64,000 nt of DNA, taken from contig NZ_WUTS01000001.1 of the NCBI RefSeq assembly GCF_009901955.1, positions 3,014,172 through 3,078,171 of the forward strand, read 5' to 3'. Shown one piece after another: positions 56,201-64,000 of this stretch. Positions within the stretch are counted from its first letter, which is position 1; every line of letters begins with the position of its first letter. The position numbers were made by a program, and so were the translations under genes. The DNA is from Halomonas icarae. GTDB lineage: Bacteria; Pseudomonadota; Gammaproteobacteria; Pseudomonadales; Halomonadaceae. The notes beneath the pieces were generated by a model. That model was given only the letters and a program-made list of their open reading frames with translations, did no database searches and was not told the origin of the DNA.

Positions 56201-56232
56201 TGTCAGGTGGTCCGAAAGATGGGGACCACTTC
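56201..56232 (+). mobile_element. Right end of IS remnant B
   Basis: GGTGGTCC (56207-56214) and GGGACCACTT pair around GAAAGAT. Read in reverse, TGAAGTGGTCCCCATCTTTC is a common IS3-family terminal inverted repeat. The element appears to end at 56232, directly abutting the truncated permease. Confidence 0.55.
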
Positions 56233-56238
56233 AATAAG

Positions 56239-57228
56239 GTGCTGGTCACAGGGATTCATGAGCGCTTTGCCGACTGGCCCATCGACATTCCCGGGGCAGC
56301 TGTACTGTCTCTGCTGCTGATAATGCTGGCCATGGCGGCTTTTTACCTCCAGCACTGGTTGGTGACTCGGCGTTCCTTCGTCAGCCAGACCGGCAAGCCG
56401 GCAGCGGCCGAGCTGATCGAACTGGGCTCTTGGCGCTGGCCGGTGCTGGGTTTCTTCAGCCTAGCGGGGCTGGCTGCCGTGGCGTTACCGATTCTCGCCA
56501 TTCTGGCCACCGCCTCTACCGGCACGCTCTCCGGCGGTATTGCCTGGGATAATCTCTCGCTACGCCACTTCGAGGCACTATTCGCCAATCGCGACGGAGC
56601 GCTGCAGGCGCTCTCCACCAGCCTGGGCCTGGCCATCGGCACGGCCCTGCTCACCGGCTTGCTTGGCGCCTTGGTGGGCTATCTGGTGGTACGCGCCCAA
56701 CTGCGCGGCAAAGGACTGCTGGATCTGCTATCTCTGCTGCCCAATACCATGCCCGGCATCGTCGTCGCGGTGGGGCTAATCCTAGCCTGGAACCAGAGCT
56801 GGTGGCCGATTCAGGTCTACAATACCGGCGCTATGCTGTTGCTCGCCTACACCTGCCTGCTGCTGCCTTACCCAGTACGCTACGCCTCAGCTTCCTTCCG
56901 TCAGATGGGTGAGAACCTGGAGGCGGCGGCACGGGTCTGCGGCGCGGGCTTTTTCACTGCCTTCCGGCGTATTCTGCTGCCGGCTCTAGCGCCAAGCTTG
57001 CTTGTTTCCATGCTGCTGGTGTTCGCCATCGCCTCACGGGAGCTGGTGGCTTCGTTGATGGTCGCGCCCGCCGGCATGCGCACGGTCTCGACCTTCGTGT
57101 TCGGGCAGTTCGAGCAGGGCTCCCCCGGCGTCGGCATGGCCATGAGTGCCGTGGCGATCTTTACCACCACGGCACTTCTGGTGGCATTAACCGTGTTCAG
57201 CCGCAAGCGACTCCCCATCAACGGATGA
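56239..57228 (+). pseudogene. Truncated ABC permease, C-terminal half
   Basis: 329 residues cover the linker and whole second half of an FbpB-like fused permease: a helix (VLSLLLIMLAMAAFYLQHWL), then six helices with the loop GENLEAAARVCGAGFFTAF. Full proteins are about 560 aa; the N-terminal half was lost where the IS ends. ELVASLMVAPAGMRTVSTF and QFEQGSPGVGMAMS are closer to putative 2-aminoethylphosphonate permeases (AepW/PhnU2 group) than to FbpB, a modest-confidence reading. A GTG at 56239 could start a product, but it would be incomplete. Confidence 0.75.
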
Positions 57229-57493
57229 AAGAACTCACATGACCGACAACACAGAATCTCTAGACGGCCCCTGTATCGCGCCGCCGAAGCCGTCGGCACG
57301 ACTCTACGCAAGAGCTACCACGCCGCCAGAGCCATGAAGTTCCCAATACTCTCGAACGCCTGGATTACTCGGGCACCTCCGGCCTGCTACTGTTCGAGTC
57401 CTACCCACCCCTTCGGCCCCGGCTCTCGGACGCAGACGCATCGAGAGACCAAGACGAACTTCATAGTGGGTATGCGTTGCATTCGACAGTTTC
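57229..57493. other. 265-bp decayed sequence
   Basis: Short broken frames only. A start after AAGAACTCAC (57240) reads MTDNTESLDGPCIAPPKP and stops after about 32 codons; other frames give RRPLYRAAEAVGTTLRKSYH and LDYSGTSGLLLFESYPPL. These look like pieces of a former gene following the permease, but I cannot name it. Confidence 0.5.
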
Positions 57494-58481
57494 CTAGTAG
57501 ATCAACCCGTCGCCGCCGTTTCCGGCGAAGCGCTGCTTGTTGCGGTAGGGGTAGACGTCGATCACTCGACCGGCGGGGATCGCCCCCTTGAGCCCCTGCC
57601 AGTAGTCAGCGTCGAACAGCTCCGGGTGCAACTCGGTGAACAGCCGGCGCCGCGCCGGATCGGCGAACAGGAAGGGACCGAACTCCTCGGGGAAAATATC
57701 ATTCGGCCCCACCGAGTACCGCGGCTCGTCGGCCAGCTCCTGCTCGAGGTAGCGAGCTTCGGGAATGTGGCGGAAGTTGCATTGGGTGAGGTAGCAGGTC
57801 TCGTCGTAGTCGTAGAACACCACCCGGCCATGCCGGGTCACGCCGAAATTCTTGAGCAGCATGTCACCGGGGAAAATGTTGGCCGCCGCCTGCTGCTTGA
57901 TGGCATTGCCGTAGTCCTAGAGCACGGTGCGAAACGACGGCAACACGAATACCGCCATCACCATGCCGCGCACCCCCGGCGCGATGACGAAGCGACCCTC
58001 CCGCTTGGCCACCTGGCGGTTGAGGGCGCGAAAGAACTCGGTTTTGCCGTGCCTGAAGAAACCGATGACGGCGTAGAGTTCGCCGGCAGGCTTGTCCGGC
58101 ATCAGCTCCCCCAGGTAGTAGACGAACTCGCCGGGCACCCGCACCTCGACCTGAAAGTAGGCCCGGGTGAAAGAGAAGATGATCGATACCTCGTCGGACT
58201 CGATCAGCACGGTATCGAGCTGCAGGCCACGCGGAGCCGCATGCAGGATCGGCAGTACCAGGGGCACCTGCTCACCGCCGCCGCGAATCCGTCCCACCAA
58301 TCCGTCCCACCAGATAGGGGCCCTTTTTGCGGTAGAAGACGCTCTCGATCAGCTCCAGCTTGGCGTCGTCGGCGTCGCGAAAGCGCCGGCTGGCTCGGCG
58401 GTGATCGCCTTGAAGCGAGAACGGTACTCATAAGCCGTGCAGGATGGTGGCGGCCAGGCAGTAGGCGGGCGACAGCTTCAT
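57494..58481 (-). pseudogene. aceK: Isocitrate dehydrogenase kinase/phosphatase, degenerate
   Basis: Recognisable AceK pieces in order: an N-terminal SPAYCLAATILHG with EYRSRFKAITAE in another frame, then IESVFYRKKGPYLVGRI, then SDEVSIIFSFTRAYFQVEV through KTEFFRALNRQVAKREGRF, then a TAG at 57917-57919, then [19 protein letters not shown] and [10 protein letters not shown] to the natural end. About 200 codons between the N-terminal piece and the kinase core are missing. A 13-bp tandem duplication at 58286-58311 shifts the frame. The gene cannot make active enzyme. Confidence 0.9.
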
Positions 58482-58640
58482 GGCGGACTCCAGGCAGCAT
58501 GAGCCCTCATCGGGGCGCGTTTCGCGAGCCGACCATGGTGAAGCGCGACTGTCATCGCGCCATCACGCCGCTGTCGTCACACCGTCACAGCCGCCGGGCA
58601 CCCTGATCGACACACCGCCCCGCCGACGACGAGGATCGCC

Positions 58641-59694
58641 ATGCGTATCTGCCTGGTCAGCGAGACCTGGCCACCCGACATCAACGGCGTGGCCCATACC
58701 CTCAACCAGCTTACCGGCGTGCTGCTGGCCCGCGGCGAAACGCTGCAGCTGGTGCACCCGGCGCTCCGCCTGCCTCGCCATCGCGTCCCCGTGCCCGGCC
58801 TGCAACACGAGCTGCAGGTACGCAGTGTGGCGCTGCCCGGCTACCGCGAGGTCCGCCTCGGCCTGCCCGCCGGGCGCCGTCTGCAGCGACTCTGGCAGGC
58901 TCAACGGCCCGATGTGATCTACCTCGCCACCCAAGGGCCGCTGGGCTGGTCAGCGCGGCGCACGGCGCGTCGCCTGGGGGTTCCCATGGTGGCCGGCTGG
59001 CACACCAACTTCGATCACTACTGCCGCGCCTACGGCCTGCCCTGGCTGGAGTCCGGCGTGCGACGTGGCCTGCGCCGCTTCCATAACGGCTGCGCGGCGA
59101 CCCTGGTACCCACCCACGCCCAGTGCGCCCAGCTGGAACGGCAGGGCTTCGCCCGGCTGGCGGTGATGGGGCGGGGCATCGACGGCGAGTGCTTCTCCCC
59201 CGCCCACCGGGACAGCGCCCTGCGCCGCCACTGGGGGGTCGACGACCACCAGCCGGTGGCGCTCTACGTGGGCCGCCCTGCAACGCGCGCTGCCCGAGGC
59301 GCACTTCACCGGCTTTCTGCCCCGCGAGGCACTTGCTCGGCACTACGCCAGCGCCGACCTGTTCCTGTTCCCCTCGCTGTCCGAAACCTGGGGCAACGTG
59401 GTGCTGGAGGCCATGGCCAGCGGGCTGGCGGTGGTGGCGTTCCGGCACGCCGCGGCGGCCGAGCTGATCGACCACGATCGTTCGGGCCTGGTGCTGCCGC
59501 CGGGTGACGAGGCGGCCTTCTGCGCCGCCGCGACGGAACTCAGCCAGCAACCGGTGCGCTACGCCCGCCTGGGCCGTGCCGCCCGCCAGCGCGCTCTGGA
59601 GTGGCGCTGGCCCGCCATCGCCGACACCTTTCTCGCCATTCTCGAGCATGCCCGGGAGAGCTTCGATGAAACCACGCGCTCCTGCCGCCTTTGA
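58641..59694 (+). pseudogene. GT4 glycosyltransferase, frameshifted by a deletion
   Basis: The N-terminal GT-B domain (MRICLVSETWPPDINGVAHT; GWHTNFDHYCRAYGLPWLE) reads normally to VALYVGR near 59272. It then jumps frame to ALQRALPEAHFTGFLPREA and the C-terminal nucleotide-sugar site FLFPSLSETWGNVVLEAMAS. About 40-50 codons around the donor-binding hinge are gone and the frame is broken. Intact relatives transfer mannose, glucose or sulfoquinovose to lipids. The PAP2 gene downstream overlaps its end. Confidence 0.82.
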
Positions 59695-60202
59695 GCGCCT
59701 CGACCTGCTGGAGTGGCAGCTGTGTCAGCGCATCGCCCGCCTGAGCCTGTATCGTCCCTGGCTGGCCACGCTACGTCTGGCCAGCAAACTGGGCGACTGG
59801 CCCGCCTGGGTAGCGCTGATCGCCGCCCAACCGTGGCTGCATGAGGCCGGTCATGGCTACCTGCTGCAGTACAGCCTGACCGCACTGGCGGCCATCGTTG
59901 TCTACCGGCTGATCAAGACCCGCCTGTGTCGCGAACGGCCATTCATCACCTTCGGCACCATCCCCTGCCGCGAGCCGGCCCGCGACCGCTACAGCTTTCC
60001 CAGCGGGCACACCCTGCACGCGGTGCTGTTCTGCACGCTCAGCGCCGCCCACACCCCCGCCCTGCTGCCGCTGCTGCTGCCGCTGGCCACACTGATCGCC
60101 CTCTCCCGGATCGGACTGGGGCTGCACTACCTCAGCGACGTCATCGCCGGCGGCCTGATCGGCTACGCCTTCGCCCTGGCCAGCCTGGCGCTGCTGGGCT
60201 GA
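59666..60202 (+). CDS. PAP2-family membrane phosphatase
   Basis: 178 aa with about five helices and the three acid-phosphatase motifs: KTRLCRERP, SFPSGHTLHAV, and SRIGLGLHYLSDVIAG (catalytic histidines and aspartate). It would remove phosphate from a lipid such as phosphatidate or undecaprenyl pyrophosphate. The ATG at 59666 overlaps the end of the broken glycosyltransferase gene, so they were once an operon for a glycolipid pathway. Confidence 0.85.
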   Translation: MKPRAPAAFERLDLLEWQLCQRIARLSLYRPWLATLRLASKLGDWPAWVALIAAQPWLHEAGHGYLLQYSLTALAAIVVYRLIKTRLCRERPFITFGTIPCREPARDRYSFPSGHTLHAVLFCTLSAAHTPALLPLLLPLATLIALSRIGLGLHYLSDVIAGGLIGYAFALASLALLG

Positions 60203-60321
60203 GCGACGCCGACATATTCCCGCATCGCCGCCTTGCGCCGATGGATCGACGCCCGGCCCAGTGCAAAACAGCCTAGTGAGCACAGCGCCAAACCCGTGCC
60301 AAACCCGCCAGACGCAACAGC

Positions 60322-60348
60322 AAAAAGGCCGGCAATCGCTGCCGGCCA
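60322..60348 (-). terminator. Terminator of the porin gene
   Basis: On the minus strand, GGCCGGCA and TGCCGGCC flank GCGAT and are followed by TTTTT. Confidence 0.88.
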
Positions 60349-60388
60349 AAGGATCGAAGTCAGGTCCAGTCATGCATTGCCACGGCGC

Positions 60389-61381
60389 CTAGAAGTGGTA
60401 GCGCGCCCCGGCGATGTAGTACAGGTCATCGCTCTCATTCGGTTGATTGTCGAAGTCGTTGTCGGCGTCGTTGAGCTCGACGAAGAAGTCCAGGCTGCTG
60501 GACAGCTTGTAGTGCGCCGCCGCGGCCCAGGTGGTGCGATCGCTGGAAACACCGTCGATATCCTGGTTGTACAGGTCGGCGTGGAACTTCCAGGCGCCGG
60601 TCTTGAAGGTCATACCCAGGCCCAGAGTGTCGAAGTTCTTGTCCTGGGTTTCATACCCCAGGCGGGCCGAGATGGCGTCGGTGATCGCATAGGCGACCGT
60701 GGCGCCGTAGATCATCTCGCCCCGGCCACCGGCACGCCCGTCCTCGTCGTCGACATAGCCCAGTGCCAGGAACAGCGGCCCGGATTCGAACCTCACCCCA
60801 CCCTGGGTGACGATCTCGGACGAGGCGGCGTTCTGCGCCTCACCGCGCTTGTCGTAGTGCTTGGCCGACAGGAAGGCCGTGAAGCCCGCCAGGTTCGGGG
60901 TGATGTAGCCCAGCGAGTCGCCCCTCGCCTGCAGACCACCGCCGCCAAGCTCATAGCCATCCTGGACATAGACATCGAACGGCTCGGTCACGTAGCTGTT
61001 GTAAAAGCTGTCGTAGTTGCCGGCCATCAGGGTACCCAGCCCCTCGCTCTCCAGGCCGATATAGCTGTTGCGCACTTCCTGGAAGCCCGAGCTTCTGTCG
61101 CGCTCATCGCCGGTAAAACGCCACTGCACCCGGGCGAAGGCGCGCAGGTCATCGCTGATCTGGTGGCTGCCGGTCAGCTGCAGACGCGAGCCTACGTTGA
61201 CGAATTCGGCGCCATTGTCGCTCATGGGAGTTTCCAGACCGCCGCCTTCGATCCCCATGGCAATCCGGGCGTACAGGTCGAGCTTGGTGCCGTCCTGATC
61301 GTACACGGTGGCCGCGCCGGCCAGGGTGGATGCGGCCATGGCCGACGCCACGCCGCTTGCGAGAATCGCCTTCTTCAACAT
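60389..61381 (-). CDS. Gram-negative trimeric porin
   Basis: 330 aa with a signal peptide (ASGVASAMAASTLAGA, cut near residue 23) and the porin start ATVYDQDGTKLDLYARIAMG. Alternating strands continue (FRAFARVQWRF-like, NSYIGLESEGLGTLMAGNYD) to the terminal IAGARYHF, with Phe last as required for outer-membrane insertion. It has the 16-strand general-porin form; selectivity is unknown. It is divergent from phnD. Confidence 0.9.
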   Translation of the reverse strand: MLKKAILASGVASAMAASTLAGAATVYDQDGTKLDLYARIAMGIEGGGLETPMSDNGAEFVNVGSRLQLTGSHQISDDLRAFARVQWRFTGDERDRSSGFQEVRNSYIGLESEGLGTLMAGNYDSFYNSYVTEPFDVYVQDGYELGGGGLQARGDSLGYITPNLAGFTAFLSAKHYDKRGEAQNAASSEIVTQGGVRFESGPLFLALGYVDDEDGRAGGRGEMIYGATVAYAITDAISARLGYETQDKNFDTLGLGMTFKTGAWKFHADLYNQDIDGVSSDRTTWAAAAHYKLSSSLDFFVELNDADNDFDNQPNESDDLYYIAGARYHF

Positions 61382-61590
61382 GTGATAGTCCCTTGAATGA
61401 TTGCGTATCTAGTGGGCAGGCTGCGTGCCCTTTATCGACCATCGCCGGCCGGTTCATCCGACGCACAATGGCTCTATCCATTGCCTTCATGTTGTTGTTT
61501 TGCCGCAGAGGCTAGCCAGGCCGCATGTCAAATGCGTGACGATTTCTTGACGCATTCCGGATTCGTTCACCGCGCATCAGATCCAAAAAA

Positions 61591-61608
61591 CTGTCGCCAA
61601 ACTTTCAC
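61591..61608 (+). promoter_or_regulatory. PhoB box upstream of phnD
   Basis: CTGTCGC-CAAA-CTTTCAC consists of two 7-bp direct repeats with the 11-bp period of the Pho box (consensus CTGTCAT-N4-CTGTCAT). It lies 51 bp before the phnD start. Confidence 0.6.
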
Positions 61609-61658
61609 ATGACCTCGCCACACTGACCGGCATTCATTCCGATCAAGAGGCCATTGCC

Positions 61659-62630
61659 ATGCTTCCATTTCCGCACCGTTCACTGATCACCGCCCTGGCC
61701 GGCGGCCTGCTGCTGGGTGGCGTGATGACGGCTCAGGCCGAAGACTTCACGCTCAGCGATCGCTATACCGATGCCGATGGTGATCTGGTCGCCGATATTC
61801 CCGCCGACCCCGACGCCTGGATCGACCCCGACACCCTGGTCTTCGCCTATACGCCGGTCGAAGATCCGGCGGTATATGCCGAGGTATGGTCCGACTTTTT
61901 GGCCCATCTGGAGGCGGTGACCGGCAAGCGGGTGATGTTCTTCCCGGTGCAGTCCAACGCGGCGCAGATCGAGGCCATGCGGGCCGGGCGCCTGCACGTG
62001 GCCGGCTTCAATACCGGCTCCAACCCCCTGGCCGTGGCCTGCGCCGGCTATCGCCCGTTCGCCATGATGGCCGCCGCCGATGGCAGCTTCGGCTATGAGA
62101 TGGAGATCATCACCTATCCGGGTTCCGCGGTGCGCAGCGTGGACGACCTGCGCGGGCGCACCCTCACCCACACCTCGGAGACCTCCAACTCCGGCTTCAA
62201 GGCACCCACCGCGCTGCTGGCGGCGGAGTTCGGGCTGATCTCCGGCGAGGACTACCAGGTCGACTTCTCCGGCAAACACGACAACTCGATTCTCGGCGTC
62301 GCCAATCAGGACTACGAGGCGGCCACCATCGCCAATTCGGTCAAGGGACGGATGCTCGACCGCGGCGTGATCGCGGCCGATCAGCTCGAGGTGCTCTATC
62401 AGTCCGACACCTTCCCGACCACCAGCTACGGCACCGCCCACAACCTGGCGCCCGAGCTGCAGGCGGCCATTCAGGAGGCGTTCTTCAGCTACGACTGGGA
62501 GGGCTCGGCGCTGGCCGAGGAGTTTGGTCGCAACGGCGAGGCGCAGTTCATCCCCATCACCTTCCAGGAGCACTGGGCGGTGATTCGCCAGATCGACCGC
62601 GCCAACGACGTCACCTACGACTGCGGCTAA
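61659..62630 (+). CDS. phnD: Phosphonate/phosphite ABC transporter binding protein
   Basis: 323 aa with a signal peptide (LITALAGGLLLGGVMTAQA, cut before EDFT). FAYTPVEDPAVYAEVWSDF, FNTGSNPLAVACAGY and THTSETSNSGFKAPTALL are PhnD/PtxB-family motifs; Thr/Ser of the last bind the phosph(on)ate oxygens. The cargo could be phosphonate, phosphite or phosphate. It begins a phnDCE operon under a probable PhoB box. Confidence 0.9.
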   Translation: MLPFPHRSLITALAGGLLLGGVMTAQAEDFTLSDRYTDADGDLVADIPADPDAWIDPDTLVFAYTPVEDPAVYAEVWSDFLAHLEAVTGKRVMFFPVQSNAAQIEAMRAGRLHVAGFNTGSNPLAVACAGYRPFAMMAAADGSFGYEMEIITYPGSAVRSVDDLRGRTLTHTSETSNSGFKAPTALLAAEFGLISGEDYQVDFSGKHDNSILGVANQDYEAATIANSVKGRMLDRGVIAADQLEVLYQSDTFPTTSYGTAHNLAPELQAAIQEAFFSYDWEGSALAEEFGRNGEAQFIPITFQEHWAVIRQIDRANDVTYDCG

Positions 62631-62759
62631 GCGCCACCGTCGCGTTGTTGCGTCCGCCGGTCGATCCTCGCCCTGCGCCCGGCTCACCGTGCGCAGGGCG
62701 CCTGCTGTAAAGAGCGTTGTGATAAACAGTGTGAAAAACGTTGTGAAGAAGGGTGCCCC

Positions 62760-63584
62760 GTGCTGGAAATCACACAACTGTGCAAGACCTACGCCACCGG
62801 CGACACCGCCCTGCGCGAGGTGACGTTTCGCGTTCCCCGCGGCCAGATGGTGGGACTGATCGGCCCCTCGGGGGCAGGCAAGTCGACGCTGATTCGCTGC
62901 ATCAATCGCCTGGTCGAACCCAGCGCCGGGCGGGTGCGGCTGGGCGACACCGAGCTGACCCGCCTGCACGGCCGGGGGCTGCGCCAGGCCCGCCGGCGCA
63001 TCGGCATGATCTTCCAGGAGTACGCCCTGGTGGAGCGACTCACGGTGATGGAGAACGTGCTCTCCGGGCGTCTGGGCTACGTGTCGTTCTGGCGCAGCTT
63101 CACCCGGCGCTTTCCCGGCCGGGACATCGAGAACGCTTACCGCCTGCTCGACCGGGTCGGCCTGCTCGACCACGCCGACAAGCGCGCCGATGCCCTCTCC
63201 GGCGGCCAGCGCCAGCGCGTGGGCATCGCTCGGGCGCTGGCCCAGGAGCCGGAGCTGCTGCTGGTGGACGAACCCACCGCCAGTCTCGACCCGCGCACCA
63301 GCCGCCAGATCATGCGCCTGCTGCGCGAGGTGTGCGCCGAGCGTGACCTGCCGGCCATCGTCAATATCCACGATGTGCCGCTGGCGCGGCGCTTCGTGGA
63401 CCGCCTGGTGGGGTTGCGCGCCGGGCGCCAGGTGTTCGACAACGCCCCGGACGCCCTCGACGAGGCCGCGCTCACCGCCATCTACGGCACCGAGGAGTGG
63501 CACACCCTGCACGCGGACGCGGACGGCGTTGAGGACGCCCCCGCGCGCCCCGCCCGCGCCCGCCCGGTCGAGGTGGCGTCATGA
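62760..63584 (+). CDS. phnC: Phosphonate/phosphite ABC transporter ATPase
   Basis: 274 aa. Walker [18 protein letters not shown] (35-51), Q-loop [18 protein letters not shown], signature [15 protein letters not shown], Walker [14 protein letters not shown]. The insertion [21 protein letters not shown] is the typical PhnC family segment. The start codon is GTG. The 129-bp gap from phnD includes repeated TGTAAA/GTGATAAAC-like sequence but no terminator. It overlaps phnE as ATGA. Confidence 0.92.
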   Translation: MLEITQLCKTYATGDTALREVTFRVPRGQMVGLIGPSGAGKSTLIRCINRLVEPSAGRVRLGDTELTRLHGRGLRQARRRIGMIFQEYALVERLTVMENVLSGRLGYVSFWRSFTRRFPGRDIENAYRLLDRVGLLDHADKRADALSGGQRQRVGIARALAQEPELLLVDEPTASLDPRTSRQIMRLLREVCAERDLPAIVNIHDVPLARRFVDRLVGLRAGRQVFDNAPDALDEAALTAIYGTEEWHTLHADADGVEDAPARPARARPVEVAS

Positions 63585-64000
63585 GTGCTCCCACCGCCTA
63601 TCCCAGCCGCTGGCGCCGGCCGCCGACGCTGATCCGCGACCCACGCTGGCGCTGGGCGCTGCGGGTCGGAGCGCTCGGCTATCTGGTGCTGGCGCTGGGC
63701 GCCCTCGAACTGGATGCGGCGCGCATCGCCGAGGGGCTGGAGCGCGGCGCCCACTTCCTGCGCGGCTTCCTGCAGCCCGATTTCACTAGCCGTTGGCGCG
63801 ATATCCAGCAGGGGCTGATCGAAAGCCTGACCATGACCCTGACCGCCACCGTGGCCGGCATCCTGCTGTCGGTGCCGATCGGCATCGGCGCGGCGCGCAA
63901 CTTGGTAGCGCGGCCGATCTACCTGGCGTGCCGGGCCATCGTCGCCCTCAGTCGCGCGCTGCAGGAGATCATCATCGCCATCTTTCTGGTGGCGATGTTC
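63581..64000 (+). CDS. phnE: Phosphonate/phosphite ABC permease (partial, N-terminal 140 aa)
   Basis: The visible part has a basic N-terminus, a helix ([17 protein letters not shown]), [27 protein letters not shown] and [19 protein letters not shown], the standard PhnE arrangement. It continues beyond the right edge. Coupled to phnC by ATGA overlap. Confidence 0.9.
   Translation, partial: MSAPTAYPSRWRRPPTLIRDPRWRWALRVGALGYLVLALGALELDAARIAEGLERGAHFLRGFLQPDFTSRWRDIQQGLIESLTMTLTATVAGILLSVPIGIGAARNLVARPIYLACRAIVALSRALQEIIIAIFLVAMF

Noticed and set aside
55870..56232. An intact insertion sequence
   Set aside because: Only two C-terminal transposase tails and right ends remain; no left end or catalytic DDE core is present.
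57917..58300. A separate 127-codon gene
   Set aside because: It is the kinase-core segment of the aceK pseudogene, in the same frame as the downstream piece across a TAG stop.
61680..63512. 610-codon open frame on the minus strand
   Set aside because: It is the antisense shadow of phnD and phnC, which have clear family motifs and ribosome sites; high GC content keeps the opposite strand open.

Overview
The window is about 64 kb of GC-rich gammaproteobacterial chromosome. It most resembles Halomonas or a close relative in the Halomonadaceae. The supporting signs are an ectoine 5-hydroxylase (ectD), a FabY-type fatty-acid initiation enzyme of the Pseudomonas kind, a phaB start, the Pseudomonas-like linkages coaD/4Fe-4S ferredoxin and polA/DUF2782/thrB, and Pseudomonas-like REP elements. 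All names come from reading protein motifs by eye; no database search was run.

Layout. 1-12.4 kb: the 5' end of phaB, an initiator tRNA-Met followed by decayed copies of its 3' half, ybbN/cnoX, a PatB-type lyase, a run of small housekeeping genes (thioesterase, ybaK, DUF501, LOG, tas, yaaA) and intergenic repeats. 12.4-27.6 kb: a possible small RNA, fabY, coaD-ferredoxin, an OmpA-like barrel, a MATE pump, atoE, small lipoproteins, dps, pepD and tmcA. 27.6-35.2 kb: a DctPQM TRAP transporter and an fbpB/fbpC/fbpA ferric-iron transporter with an unusual gene arrangement. 35.2-43.4 kb: polA, DUF2782, thrB-speA, an FAH-family hydrolase and ectD.

43.8-55.8 kb is the most interesting part. A GlxA/AraC-type regulator is divergent from an eleven-gene, tightly packed operon. 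It begins with a pair resembling the phosphonate oxygenases TmpA (gamma-butyrobetaine-hydroxylase-like) and TmpB (HD-domain diiron oxygenase). It continues with a 2-ketoarginine decarboxylase-like enzyme (aruI), an orphan glycine-betaine-type binding protein, a class II aldolase, an arginine:pyruvate transaminase (aruH), a complete polar amino-acid ABC importer and an ALDH10-like aminoaldehyde dehydrogenase. Arginine-transaminase and quaternary-ammonium-phosphonate functions therefore share one transcription unit. I do not recognise this combination as a described pathway.

55.8-59.7 kb is a decayed junction. It holds two IS3-type transposase tails, a permease missing its N-terminal half, an aceK pseudogene with a 13-bp microduplication, and a frameshifted glycosyltransferase. 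59.7-64 kb carries a PAP2 phosphatase, a porin, and a phnDCE phosphonate/phosphite importer preceded by a plausible PhoB box and cut by the window end.

Working model (inference): the right third of the window is an organophosphonate and organic-nitrogen scavenging region. If the TmpAB pair acts as its relatives do, it would release phosphate and glycine betaine, giving a halophile both phosphorus and an osmoprotectant.
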